Shown: piece by piece, positions 16,807 to 25,469 of the stretch
Position numbering within the stretch: position 1 is the stretch's first letter
Layout: each line of letters opens with the position of its first letter
Source: Streptomyces cyanogenus
GTDB lineage: Bacteria; Actinomycetota; Actinomycetes; Streptomycetales; Streptomycetaceae
Direction: 5' to 3'
DNA: 64,000 nt
Assembly (NCBI RefSeq): GCF_017526105.1
Contig: NZ_CP071839.1
Coordinates: forward strand, 2,656,501-2,720,500
Program-made: the position numbers and the translations under genes
The notes under the pieces: generated by a model
Seen by the model: only the letters and a program-made list of their open reading frames with translations
The model's database searches: none
What the model was told of the DNA's origin: nothing

Positions 16807-17785
16807 AGGGCGACTTCCGCGCCACGATGCGGTACGCGTTCGAGAAGCGGGTGCGGCGGAGGAAGGGGGCCAGGACATGGTCCAGTGCCGCGGCCACGTC
16901 CAGGAGGGGGCTCGCCGCGAGCCGGAGCAGTGGGTGGCTGCGGGCCAGGGAGAGGGCGACGGCGGCTGCGAGGTCGTAGGGCAGGTGCGGATCCCTGCGG
17001 TCCGTGACCAGGATCGTGCAGCCCAGGGTCTCCAGCTCCGCGCGCAGGTTGGCCGGGGGCAGCAGGTGCAGGTGGCGCGGCTGGCCGTAGGGGAGCCACC
17101 GTTTGCCGAGCAGCGTGGCGAAGACGCAGCGGGGGTCCGGGAGTTCGACGACCAGGTGACCGCCGGGCCGCAGCACGGTCAGCGCGGCGCGGAGTTCGGC
17201 GCGCGGGTCGGGCGCGTGCTGCAGGTGGTGGAACAGGGTGACCACGTCGTAGCGGGCGCGCAGCCGCGCAGCCGTCCCCGGCGTCGCCAGGTAGCCCCGG
17301 TGCGCCTCCTCCACCCGCCCCGCCAGCAGCGCCTGCTCCACACGGGCCGCGGGATCGAGCCCGTCGAAGCTGGTGTAGGGGAAGAACTCCTTCGCCGCCT
17401 CGGGAAAGCGGCCGTACCCCGTGCCGACGTCCAGCCAGCTCTCCGGCTCCGGCAGGGCCGACAGGCGCCGGGCGGTGGTGCGGTGCCGGCGGTGGACCGC
17501 CCGGGGCGAGAGGACGCGGGCGGTGAGCTCGTCGAGGTGCCTGTCGTAGAACTCCCGGTGGAAGAAGGCGATGCCCTCCGCGGTGAGCCGCGGGTTCTGG
17601 AAGGCGTGGCCGCAGTCCCGGCATCCGTCGAGGACGAACGTGCCCGGCCGGTGCCGCAGCGGGTCGGGGGCGCGCACCCGGGTGCGCAGCCTGCGGGAGC
17701 CGCACCAGGGGCAGTCCTCACGGCGCGGCTCCTGGAAGGGGTCGAGGGGGGTGGTGGTCTGCGGGGTGAGGGGCGAGGTCGGCAT
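16805..17785 (-). CDS. Class I SAM methyltransferase with zinc-ribbon N-terminus
   Basis: The 326-residue protein starts with a zinc-ribbon-like region (CPWC near 25 and CRDCGHAFQNPRLT near 55) and continues with a methyltransferase core (motif I SWLDVGTGYGRFPEA near 120, then YDVVTLFHHLQHAPDP). This layout is known from sugar C-methyltransferase-like enzymes and unassigned paralogues; the substrate cannot be read here. The ATG at 17785 has a GGGAG ribosome site. The open frame extends upstream across cobT on the other strand but is not coding there. It lies between cobU and cobT but is not an obvious cobalamin gene. Confidence 0.8.
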   Translation of the reverse strand: MPTSPLTPQTTTPLDPFQEPRREDCPWCGSRRLRTRVRAPDPLRHRPGTFVLDGCRDCGHAFQNPRLTAEGIAFFHREFYDRHLDELTARVLSPRAVHRRHRTTARRLSALPEPESWLDVGTGYGRFPEAAKEFFPYTSFDGLDPAARVEQALLAGRVEEAHRGYLATPGTAARLRARYDVVTLFHHLQHAPDPRAELRAALTVLRPGGHLVVELPDPRCVFATLLGKRWLPYGQPRHLHLLPPANLRAELETLGCTILVTDRRDPHLPYDLAAAVALSLARSHPLLRLAASPLLDVAAALDHVLAPFLRRTRFSNAYRIVARKSP

Positions 17786-17905
17786 GGGCGGCTCCCTGTG
17801 CGACATTCCGCGGCAAACCGGAACGTATGGGATACCTGTCCGAGGTGCAAAGACGTCGCGGGGGTGTGGTGGCGATGTGGCGCCGGAGCGCTCGTTCTCT
17901 GGCGG

Positions 17906-17911
17906 TACTGT
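17906..17911 (+). promoter_or_regulatory. -10 box for the leaderless cobT start
   Basis: TACTGT stands 7 nt before the ATG at 17919 with no ribosome site, the same hexamer used by the histidine-kinase gene. Confidence 0.6.
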
Positions 17912-17918
17912 TCGGCGA

Positions 17919-19025
17919 ATGAGCAGCCTTAATCTGGACGACTTCACCGATCTGATCGAGCGCCCGGACGGGGGCGTGCGCCGTGACGCCGAGGCCCGGC
18001 GGGAGCGCCAGATCGTGCCGCCGGGGGCGCTGGGCCGGCTGGACGAGTTGGGCGAGTGGCTGGCGGCGGCGCGGGGCACCGTACCGGTGCGGCCGGTCGA
18101 ACGGCCGCGGGTGGTGCTGTTCGCCGGTGACCACGGCGTCGCCGAGCTGGGCGTGTCGGCGCGGCCCGCGGGCGGTGCGGAGCAGCTGGTGCGGGCGGTG
18201 CTGGAGGGTGCCGGCCCGGTGTCCGTGCTCGCGCGCCGACTGGAGGTGCCGGTACGGGTCGTGGACATGGCGCTGGACTGCGAGCCGGACGTCTTCCCGA
18301 AGGACGTGACACGGCACCGCGTGCGGCGGGGCAGCGGCCGTATCGACATCGAGGACGCGCTCACCGTGGAGGAGGCGGAGGCCGCGCTGCTGGCGGGTGT
18401 CGCGGTCGCCGACGAGGAGGCCGACTCGGGTACCGATCTCGTGGTGCTCGGCGATGTCAGTGTGGGCGGGACCACGCCGGCGGCGGTGCTGATCGCCGCG
18501 CTGTGCGGGACCGACGCGTCCGTGGTGACCGGGCGGGGCGGGGTCGCGATCGACGACCTGGCGTGGATGCGCAAGTGCGCGGCGATCCGGGACGCCCTCC
18601 GGCGGGCCCGGCCGGTGCTCGGGGACCAGCTCCAGCTGCTGGCGGCGGTGGGCGGGGCGGACCTCGCGGCGATGACCGGGTTCCTGCTCCAGTGCGCGGT
18701 GCGGAAGCTGCCGGTGATCCTCGACGGGGTCGTGGCCGCCGCGTGCGCGCTGGTCGCCCAGCGGGTCGCGTTCCGGGCGCCGGACTGGTGGCTGGCCGGC
18801 CACGACAGCGGGGAGCCGGGGCAGGCGAAGGCGCTGGACCGGATGGCCCTCGAACCGCTGCTGGAGCAGGGCGTGAAGGTCGGCGAGGGCGTCGGCGCGC
18901 TGCTGGCGCTGCCGCTGGTACGGGCCGCGGCCGCGCTGGCCGCGGAGTTGCCGGAGAAGCCGGCCGCCGAGGAGACGGCGGGCGCCGAGGCGGCGCAGGC
19001 AGTGGAGGCGCCGGAGACGGAGTAG
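17919..19025 (+). CDS. cobT: Nicotinate-nucleotide-dimethylbenzimidazole phosphoribosyltransferase
   Basis: CobT makes alpha-ribazole phosphate for the lower ligand of cobalamin. The 368-residue product shows the family blocks VVLFAGDHGVAELGVSARP, LVVLGDVSVGGTTPAA, LQLLAAVGGADLAAMTG and KVGEGVGALLALPLVRAA, the Glu of the last block being the catalytic base position. The tail after ~345 is Ala/Glu-rich and disordered, longer than in enterobacterial CobT. The start is set by the TACTGT -10 and by the homologous N-terminus. CobS, which uses the product, is encoded at 22.6 kb. Confidence 0.93.
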   Translation: MSSLNLDDFTDLIERPDGGVRRDAEARRERQIVPPGALGRLDELGEWLAAARGTVPVRPVERPRVVLFAGDHGVAELGVSARPAGGAEQLVRAVLEGAGPVSVLARRLEVPVRVVDMALDCEPDVFPKDVTRHRVRRGSGRIDIEDALTVEEAEAALLAGVAVADEEADSGTDLVVLGDVSVGGTTPAAVLIAALCGTDASVVTGRGGVAIDDLAWMRKCAAIRDALRRARPVLGDQLQLLAAVGGADLAAMTGFLLQCAVRKLPVILDGVVAAACALVAQRVAFRAPDWWLAGHDSGEPGQAKALDRMALEPLLEQGVKVGEGVGALLALPLVRAAAALAAELPEKPAAEETAGAEAAQAVEAPETE

Positions 19026-19213
19026 TCGCTCGCGGCCGGTTCGGCACCGCCGGACCGCGCCGCTTCGGCTGAGCGTTGTTGCGGCGGAGAAGAGTGACCG
19101 GCGGAGAAGCGCGACGACGGAAAAGGGGCCGACCGAGAAGAGTGATGCGGGGGAAGCGGAAGGGCGGCGTCCTCGCGCGGGTGAAAAGTGCGGTTCGCCA
19201 TGGCCGTGACCCA

Positions 19214-19219
19214 TATGAT
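19214..19219 (+). promoter_or_regulatory. -10 box for the leaderless DUF2156 start
   Basis: TATGAT stands 8 nt before the ATG at 19228. The 19026-19213 gap before it is purine-rich with imperfect GGAGAAG repeats and no gene. Confidence 0.6.
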
Positions 19220-19227
19220 CCTGCTCC

Positions 19228-21033
19228 ATGGGAGATGCCCGAATTGCCGTGGAGCAGCGAGTCGAGGCGGCGCGGACGGGTGAGCGCGTGCGGCGGTCCC
19301 CGGCGGCTTCCCGGCGGGCCGCCGCGTTCGTCGTCTGGTACCTGCGGACCGTCGCCTTCGTCAACTTCCTCAGCGCGGTGTGGGTCTCGCTCGGCCAGGA
19401 CGTGCGCCGGCACAACCAGGACGACTTCTTCACGCCGTACCTGCTGACGGCCGGCTTCGCCTCCGGTGTGTTCACCGCCTTCCTGGCGATCACCATGCGG
19501 CGCCGCAAGCGCGCCGCATGGATCCTCAACCTGGTGGTGAGCGGGCTCTTCCTCGCGCTGTTCGCGTTCGCCATGGCGTTCCCGGAGATCCGGCGGTACC
19601 CGCAGAACTGGGTCTCCCTGGCGCTGACGGCCGCCTTCGTGGGCGCTCTGCTCGTCGGCCGGCGGGAGTTCTACGCCAAGGGCGACCGGTCCAACCCGCG
19701 GCTCGCGGCCACGGTGGCCGTCGGCGGCGGGCTGGCGGCGAGCCTGCTGGCCGGGCTGCTCGTGACGGTCACCAACCAGGCGCCGGACGCGGCCCGGTCG
19801 ACGTTCCCGGAGCGCTGGCACTACGGCGCCCTGCGGCTGGTCTCCGTGGCCGCCGAGGAGTCCCACTTCCCGGGCATCGACCCGCCGAACTGGGCCAACG
19901 TGGCGGTCAACGTGCTCAGTACGGCCCTGCTCCTGGCCGTCCTGTACGCCGCCTTCCGGTCCCGGCGAGCCGTGGACCCGCTCACCGAGGACGACGAGAA
20001 GCGGCTGCGCGAGCTGCTGGAGCGGCACGGCGACCGCGACTCGCTCGGCTACTTCGCGCTGCGCCGGGAGAAGAGCGTCGTGTGGTCGCCGACGGGCAAG
20101 GCGGGCGTCGTCTACCGGGTGGTCGGCGGGGTGAGCCTGGCGTCCGGGGACCCGATCGGGGATCCGGAGGCGTGGCCGGGGGCGATCGTGCCGTGGCTCG
20201 CCCAGGCGCGGGCGCACGGCTGGATCCCGGCGGTGATGGGGGCGAGCGAGGAGGCCGGGACGGTCTACTCCCGGCACGGCCTGAACGCGCTCGAACTCGG
20301 GGACGAGGCGATCGTGGAGGTCGCCGAGTTCACCCTGGAGGGCCGGGCGATGCGCACCGTCCGGCAGGCGTACAACCGGGTGCAGCGGTCCGGGTACCGG
20401 GTGCGCATCCGGCGGCACGCGGACATCCCGGCGCATGAGATGGCGTACCTCCTCGAACGGGCCGACGACTGGCGGGACGGCGCCACCGAGCGCGGCTTCA
20501 GCATGGCGCTGGGCCGGCTCGGGGACCCCGGCGACGGCCGGTGCGTGATGCTGGAGTGCACGGACGCCGAGGGCCGGCTGCGGGCGCTGCTGAGCTTCGT
20601 GCCGTGGGGGCCGCACGGGCTGTCACTGGACCTCATGCGCCGCGGCCGGGACGCCGACGGCTCCGCCAACGGGCTGATGGAGTTCATGGTCATCGAGTTG
20701 CTGCGGCGGGCCGGCGAGATCGGGATCACGCAGGTCTCACTGAACTTCGCGATGTTCCGGTCGGTCTTCGAACGTGGCGCACGTCTCGGTGCCGGTCCGG
20801 TGCTGAGGCTGTGGCGGTCGCTGCTCAGCTTCTTCTCACGCTGGTGGCAGATCGAGTCGCTGTACCGCGCCAACGCGAAGTACCGGCCCATCTGGGAGCC
20901 GCGGTTCCTGCTCTTCGAGAAGAGCGCGGACCTGCTGCGCATCGGCCTCGCCTCGGCCCGCGCGGAAGGCTTCCTGGAGGCGCCGGGGCTGCCGAAGTGG
21001 CTGCACCGCAGGCACCTGGACACGCACCGATGA
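19228..21033 (+). CDS. MprF/LysX-like DUF2156 membrane protein
   Basis: The 601-residue protein has five or six transmembrane helices in its first ~245 residues, then a cytoplasmic double-GNAT DUF2156 domain (about 260-595; GVVYRVVGGVSLASGDPIGDPE, then VSLNFAMFRSVFERG near the end). This matches the C-terminal part of MprF/LysX enzymes, which transfer an aminoacyl group from tRNA to phosphatidylglycerol and reduce negative surface charge. No lysyl-tRNA synthetase domain is fused. Aminoacyl specificity is unknown. It is followed closely by the rhomboid-like gene at 21059. Confidence 0.85.
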   Translation: MGDARIAVEQRVEAARTGERVRRSPAASRRAAAFVVWYLRTVAFVNFLSAVWVSLGQDVRRHNQDDFFTPYLLTAGFASGVFTAFLAITMRRRKRAAWILNLVVSGLFLALFAFAMAFPEIRRYPQNWVSLALTAAFVGALLVGRREFYAKGDRSNPRLAATVAVGGGLAASLLAGLLVTVTNQAPDAARSTFPERWHYGALRLVSVAAEESHFPGIDPPNWANVAVNVLSTALLLAVLYAAFRSRRAVDPLTEDDEKRLRELLERHGDRDSLGYFALRREKSVVWSPTGKAGVVYRVVGGVSLASGDPIGDPEAWPGAIVPWLAQARAHGWIPAVMGASEEAGTVYSRHGLNALELGDEAIVEVAEFTLEGRAMRTVRQAYNRVQRSGYRVRIRRHADIPAHEMAYLLERADDWRDGATERGFSMALGRLGDPGDGRCVMLECTDAEGRLRALLSFVPWGPHGLSLDLMRRGRDADGSANGLMEFMVIELLRRAGEIGITQVSLNFAMFRSVFERGARLGAGPVLRLWRSLLSFFSRWWQIESLYRANAKYRPIWEPRFLLFEKSADLLRIGLASARAEGFLEAPGLPKWLHRRHLDTHR

Positions 21034-21058
21034 GACACGCTCGACGGGGGAACGCTAG

Positions 21059-21838
21059 ATGGCCGGAACGCTCGACGGGGGAACGTACGACGAGGAACGT
21101 GCGATGAGGGCCCTGGCCCGCTGGGCACGTGCCGAGTGGGGACCGCTGTGCGCCGCCGCGCGCGAGCCCCTGCGCCGACGGGGGCTCGCGGCGGTCCCGA
21201 TGTCGGTCGCCGCGGTGGGCCTGACGGCGTTCCTGCAGTACGTGCAGAACCAGCCCTGGGGCTACCAGCCGGTGCAGAACCTGGGTGCCGTACGGGCCGA
21301 GGACCCGCTGTGGCTGGCCCTGCTGCGCACGCCCCTGTCGCTGTTCGTGCCCGCGCTGGACCTGCCGGTGTGGGGGGCACTGGCCCAGATCCTGCTGGTG
21401 TTCGGGATCGCCGAGCTGTGCCTGGGCTGGTGGCGGACGCTGGTCATCGCCTACGTCGCCACGCTCGCCGGCACCCTGTACGCGCGCCTGGGCATCACCC
21501 TCGGCGGACACGCCCCGTTCGGGCTGCCGTGGACCGACGCGCAGGTGGTGGACACCGGCCCGTCGGCGGCCGTCGTGGGGCTCGCGGTGTTCGTGGCCTG
21601 GCGGTACGGCGCCTATGTGACGGCGGGTGCGGTGACCCTGGCGATGGTCGTCGAGGTGCTGGTGAAGGAGAACCTGGCGGGCAAGGAGCACCTGGCCGCA
21701 CTGATGGCGGTGGGGGTGCTGTGCCTGCTGGCGGCGTTGCGGCAGCAGCGGGCGAGCCGGCCGCGCCGCGCCTTCCGTCACTTGCGGCCGGGCAGGCGCG
21801 CCGGACGCGGGTCGGGTCTGCCGCCGATCCAGTCCTGA
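21059..21838 (+). CDS. Rhomboid-like integral membrane protein
   Basis: The 259-residue protein has about six hydrophobic helices. A GPSAAVVGL segment in the fifth region and a KEHLAALMAVGVL segment in the last recall the Ser (GxS) and His positions of rhomboid proteases, but the full GxSG motif is not present, so activity is uncertain. Two starts are possible: ATG 21059, behind GGGGGA, and ATG 21104, behind GAGGAA. A 17-bp direct repeat (21038-21054 and 21069-21085) places similar ribosome sites in front of both. The last 61 nt overlap the convergent gene at 21778. It may share a transcript with the DUF2156 gene 25 nt upstream. Confidence 0.7.
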   Translation: MAGTLDGGTYDEERAMRALARWARAEWGPLCAAAREPLRRRGLAAVPMSVAAVGLTAFLQYVQNQPWGYQPVQNLGAVRAEDPLWLALLRTPLSLFVPALDLPVWGALAQILLVFGIAELCLGWWRTLVIAYVATLAGTLYARLGITLGGHAPFGLPWTDAQVVDTGPSAAVVGLAVFVAWRYGAYVTAGAVTLAMVVEVLVKENLAGKEHLAALMAVGVLCLLAALRQQRASRPRRAFRHLRPGRRAGRGSGLPPIQS

Positions 21839-22542
21839 ACGGCGCGGCTCGGCCCGGCCCAGCGGCGGTCGTGCCGGTAGGCGCGCAGGGCGGCCTTGGC
21901 GCGGGCGCGGGGGCGGCGGCCGTAGAAGCGGCGGGCCCACGGGGAGCCGGGGCGGGCGAGCCGGATCGCGCCGACCAGGGCGACCGGCGACACGATCGCT
22001 CCGACGACTGCGGTGCGGGCCTTGCCCTTGGCCAGGGCGATGAGCGAGAGGAGAAAGTTCCCGGCGATGGTGGCGAGGACGTCGCCGCGGCTCTGGAGCT
22101 CCTCCTGCGACAGGTCGTTGACGCCGAACGGGGAGAAGCCGGCGAGCAGCAGGCCCACGAGGGCGGCGGTGAGCACGACGACCTCGACGCTCTTGCGGCC
22201 CTCCTCGGTCCAGTAGACGTCGTCCAGGTGCAGGATCAGCGCGAACTCGTCCAGGACCAGGCCCGCGCCCATCCCGAACAGCACGGCGGAGACGGTCCCG
22301 CCGGCGCCGTGCCGGTCGCTGGCGACCGCGCCGAAGCCGCCGACGACGGTCAGCAGGACCCCGGGAACCACGTGGTGGATGTGCAGCCCGCCCGCCTTGA
22401 CGTTGCCGAACGGGCCCTTGCCGGCCCGGATCAGACGGGTGATGACCCGGGTGACGACGAAGGTCAGCACGAAGGCGGCGAGGGCGAGCAGCAGCGGGAG
22501 TTTGCCCGGCTCGACGATGTTCCGCACCCACCAGTGCCCCAT
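21778..22542 (-). CDS. Integral membrane protein of unknown family
   Basis: The 254-residue protein starts MGHWWVRNIVEPGKLPLLLALAAF and has four or five predicted helices, with a conserved-looking HIHHVVPGVLL segment after the first and a DEFALILHLDDVYW segment in the middle. These His/Asp/Glu-rich patches could bind metal or form an active site, but I know no function. The C-terminal ~70 residues are basic. The start at 22542 has TACAGT 6 nt upstream on its strand, i.e. leaderless. The 3' end overlaps the rhomboid-like gene by 61 nt, tail to tail. Confidence 0.75.
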   Translation of the reverse strand: MGHWWVRNIVEPGKLPLLLALAAFVLTFVVTRVITRLIRAGKGPFGNVKAGGLHIHHVVPGVLLTVVGGFGAVASDRHGAGGTVSAVLFGMGAGLVLDEFALILHLDDVYWTEEGRKSVEVVVLTAALVGLLLAGFSPFGVNDLSQEELQSRGDVLATIAGNFLLSLIALAKGKARTAVVGAIVSPVALVGAIRLARPGSPWARRFYGRRPRARAKAALRAYRHDRRWAGPSRAVQDWIGGRPDPRPARLPGRK

Positions 22543-22548
22543 GTGCGC

Positions 22549-22596
22549 ACTGTATCCCCGGCGCCGGTCGGTGGCCCTCCGGCCGCCCGGTACCCT
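22549..22596. promoter_or_regulatory. Back-to-back leaderless promoters (membrane protein and cobS)
   Basis: On the minus strand TACAGT (22554-22549) lies 6 nt before the ATG at 22542. On the plus strand TACCCT (22591-22596) lies 6 nt before the GTG at 22603. Only 60 nt separate the two start codons, so the -35 regions must overlap. Confidence 0.65.
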
Positions 22597-22602
22597 GCGC
22601 CG

Positions 22603-23364
22603 GTGCAAAGATCCTCTGCCCTCGACGGTCTCCGGTTCGCCTTCGGCACCCTCACCGTGCTGCCCGTCCGGGTGCACCGCTGGGACCGGGTGGCCGCGCG
22701 CGGAGGCATGCTGTCGGCGCCGGTGGCCGGGCTGGTCGTCGGCGGCTGCGCGGCCGGGCTCGGTGTGCTGCTGCTCCTCCTCGGCGCGGGCCCGCTGCTC
22801 GCCGCCGTCGCCTCGGTCGCCGTACCGGCCGCGCTGACCCGGGGCCTGCACCTCGACGGGCTCGCCGACACCGCCGACGGACTGGGCAGCGGCAAGCCCG
22901 CCGAGGACGCGCTGCGGATCATGAAGCAGTCGGACATCGGGCCGTTCGGGGTGCTCACCCTCGTCCTGGTGCTGCTGGCCCAGGTCGCCGTGCTGGCGCA
23001 GCTCTACGACGACTCCTGGGGCCGGGGTGCGGTGGCGGCCGTGGCCTCGGCGGTCGCGGCCCGGCTGGCCCTCACCCTGGCCGCCCGCGCGGGGGTGCCG
23101 GCCGCCCGCCCGGAGGGGCTCGGGGCGGCGGTGGCCGGGGTGGTGCCGGGGGCTGTCGCCGTGGCAGTCGCGGTCGGGGTGGTGGCGGTGGCCGGGGTGG
23201 CGGGCCTCCGGGTCGCCGCGGCGGTGGGGGCGGGGGCCGGTGGGGCCGAGGTGTTGCTGCGGGTGTGCGTCCGCCGGTTCGGCGGGGTGACCGGAGATGT
23301 GTTCGGGGCGGTTGCCGAGACGGCCGCGACCGTGTCCCTCGTGGTGCTGGCCCTCGGCCGGTAG
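22603..23364 (+). CDS. cobS: Adenosylcobinamide-GDP ribazoletransferase
   Basis: CobS is the membrane enzyme that joins adenosylcobinamide-GDP (made by CobU) to alpha-ribazole (from CobT) to give adenosylcobalamin. The 253-residue product has the family's N-terminal block (DGLRFAFGTLTVLPV) and the acidic signature LHLDGLADTADGLGSGKP followed by MKQSDIGPFG (about 83-118), with several Ala/Val-rich helices. The GTG start is leaderless. cobU, cobT and cobS are interleaved with unrelated genes rather than forming one operon. Confidence 0.93.
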   Translation: MQRSSALDGLRFAFGTLTVLPVRVHRWDRVAARGGMLSAPVAGLVVGGCAAGLGVLLLLLGAGPLLAAVASVAVPAALTRGLHLDGLADTADGLGSGKPAEDALRIMKQSDIGPFGVLTLVLVLLAQVAVLAQLYDDSWGRGAVAAVASAVAARLALTLAARAGVPAARPEGLGAAVAGVVPGAVAVAVAVGVVAVAGVAGLRVAAAVGAGAGGAEVLLRVCVRRFGGVTGDVFGAVAETAATVSLVVLALGR

Positions 23365-23456
23365 CGCCTTCCGTCCCGGGGCGTCCGGCCACGGGCGCCG
23401 GACCCGGCGGGAGACCCGACGAGCGAGGGACGAAGTGGACGCGACATCGCGCACGA

Positions 23457-23517
23457 GCGAACACCCGAAGGAATGAGCGAACGCACCCACGCGCGTAGTC
23501 TCGTCCCGGGTGTTCGC
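23457..23517. promoter_or_regulatory. Inverted repeat upstream of pepA
   Basis: GCGAACACCCG (23457-23467) is perfectly reversed by CGGGTGTTCGC (23507-23517) with 39 nt between. A TAGGGT -10-like hexamer follows at 23564-23569. The spacing suits two operator half-sites better than a terminator. Confidence 0.4.
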
Positions 23518-23642
23518 CGACAGGGTGAAGGCCCCGGTTGCCACCTGTCCCCAGGCATGGACCTAGGGTCGGCTCTCGGGCCCGGTCGACCCACCCCATT
23601 TCGGCCACTGCAACTTCACATCGGAAGCGAGATTTCACCACC

Positions 23643-25187
23643 GTGACTGCTCTGACTCTCAGCACCGCCGCGGCGCCCGGCCTGCGGGCCGACGCGATCG
23701 TGATCGGTGTCGCCAAGGGCGCCCAGGGGCCCGTCGTAGCGCCGGGCGCCGAGGCCGTGGACAAGGCGTACGACGGCAGGCTGGCCGGCGTCCTGGAGAC
23801 CCTCGGCGCCTCCGGTGCCGAGGGCGAGCTGACGAAGCTGCCCGCACCGGCCGGCTTCAAGGCCCCGCTCGTGGTGGCGGTGGGCCTCGGCGCGGAGCCC
23901 GACGACAAGGACGGCGAGGACGGCTACGACGCCGAGGCGCTGCGCAGGGCCGCCGGCGTGGCCGCCCGCGCGCTCACCGGGTCCCGGAAGGCCGCGTTCG
24001 CGCTGCCCGTGGACGGCCCCGGCGCCGTCGGCGCGATCGGCGAGGGCATCCTGCTCGGCGCCTACTCCTTCGACACCTACAAGGGCGGCGCCCAGGACGC
24101 CAAGACCGCCAAGGCCAGGAACGGCAAGGCGCCGCTGGCCGAGGCCGCGCTGCTCGGGGGCAAGCCGCGCGACGCCGCCCACAAGGCCGCGCTCGCCCGC
24201 GCGGTCGCGGTCTGCGAGGAGCTGAACCGCGCCCGCGACCTGATCAACATGCCGCCGAACGACCTCACCCCCGCGATCTTCGCCGGCATCGCGCAGACCG
24301 CGGCCAAGGAGCACGGCCTCAAGGTGCAGGTGCTCGACGACAAGGCCCTGGCCAAGGGCGGCTACGGCGGCATCCTCGGCGTCGGCGGCGGTTCGACGGC
24401 CACCCCGCGCCTGGTGAAGCTGACGTACCGGCACCCGAAGGCGGAGAAGCACCTGGCCTTCGTCGGCAAGGGCATCACCTACGACTCGGGCGGCATCTCG
24501 CTGAAGCCGGCCGGCCACAACGAGACGATGAAGTGCGACATGAGCGGTGCCGCCGCCGTGTTCGCCGCGGTCGTCGCCGCCGCGCGCCTCGGGCTGGAGG
24601 TCAACGTGACCGGCTGGCTGGCGCTGGCCGAGAACATGCCGTCCGGCTCCGCCGTGCGCCCGGGTGACGTGCTGCGCATGTACAGCGGCAAGACGGTCGA
24701 GGTGCTCAACACGGACGCCGAGGGCCGGCTGGTGCTCGCCGACGCGCTGTGGGCGGCCTCGCAGGAGAGCCCGGACGCGATCGTGGACGTGGCCACGCTG
24801 ACCGGCGCGATGATGCTGGCGCTGGGCAGCCGGACGTTCGGTGTCATGGCCAACGACGACGCGTTCCGCTCGGCGGTGTACGAGGCGGCGGAGGAGGTCG
24901 GCGAGCCGGCCTGGCCGATGCCGCTGCCGGAGCACCTGCGCAAGGGCATGGACTCGTCCGTGGCCGACATCGCGAACATGGGCGAGCGGATGGGCGGCGG
25001 TCTGGTCGCCGGTCTCTTCCTCCGCGAGTTCGTGGGCGAGGGCATCACGTGGGCGCACCTCGACATCGCCGGACCGGCGTTCAACGAGGGCGGGCCCTTC
25101 GGGTACACACCCAAGGGTGGTACCGGTTCCGCCGTGCGTACGCTGGTGCGGCTGGCCGAGCTGACCGCTGCGGGTGACCTGGGCTGA
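23643..25187 (+). CDS. pepA: Leucyl aminopeptidase (M17)
   Basis: This 514-residue cytoplasmic exopeptidase has the M17 catalytic half (about 200-514): FVGKGITYDSGGISLKP with metal/catalytic Lys and Asp, MKCDMSGAAAV, and the signature NTDAEGRLVLADAL near residue 357. The family uses two metal ions to remove N-terminal residues and works as a hexamer. The N-terminal macro-like domain (about 1-180) is divergent, as usual. The GTG at 23643 is the first start consistent with homologues. It is set apart from lpd by a 280-nt gap containing a dispersed repeat. Confidence 0.94.
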   Translation: MTALTLSTAAAPGLRADAIVIGVAKGAQGPVVAPGAEAVDKAYDGRLAGVLETLGASGAEGELTKLPAPAGFKAPLVVAVGLGAEPDDKDGEDGYDAEALRRAAGVAARALTGSRKAAFALPVDGPGAVGAIGEGILLGAYSFDTYKGGAQDAKTAKARNGKAPLAEAALLGGKPRDAAHKAALARAVAVCEELNRARDLINMPPNDLTPAIFAGIAQTAAKEHGLKVQVLDDKALAKGGYGGILGVGGGSTATPRLVKLTYRHPKAEKHLAFVGKGITYDSGGISLKPAGHNETMKCDMSGAAAVFAAVVAAARLGLEVNVTGWLALAENMPSGSAVRPGDVLRMYSGKTVEVLNTDAEGRLVLADALWAASQESPDAIVDVATLTGAMMLALGSRTFGVMANDDAFRSAVYEAAEEVGEPAWPMPLPEHLRKGMDSSVADIANMGERMGGGLVAGLFLREFVGEGITWAHLDIAGPAFNEGGPFGYTPKGGTGSAVRTLVRLAELTAAGDLG

Positions 25188-25227
25188 GTCGCCCGGCGGC
25201 TCGGTCCGGTCGGCAGTACGGCGTCCG

Positions 25228-25268
25228 CAGGGGCGTGGGGCTCGTCCGCGCAGTTCCCCGCGCCCCTG
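25228..25268. repeat. Dispersed intergenic repeat, hairpin form
   Basis: CAGGGGCGTGGGG and CCCCGCGCCCCTG form a 13-bp stem with one mismatch around a GCGCAGTT-containing loop. This is the Streptomyces GGGGCGCGGGGAACTGCGC-type element in reverse, sited just after pepA where it may act as a terminator. Confidence 0.6.
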
Positions 25269-25469
25269 TCGCGGCGGGCCTTCGTTTTCCGGTGAACGTG
25301 GGACGTCTCACACACGGGCCCGGCGTCTCGATCCCCTCCGACAAGTGCAAAGATGGAGCCCGGCAGGACAGGGCCCCCACCGAAGGGCCGAAGCATCAAG
25401 CGGCCGGACACCAGCCGCCTGCCGGTCATCGGAGACCGGCGTACGGCGCACATGCATGGAGGACGTGAC

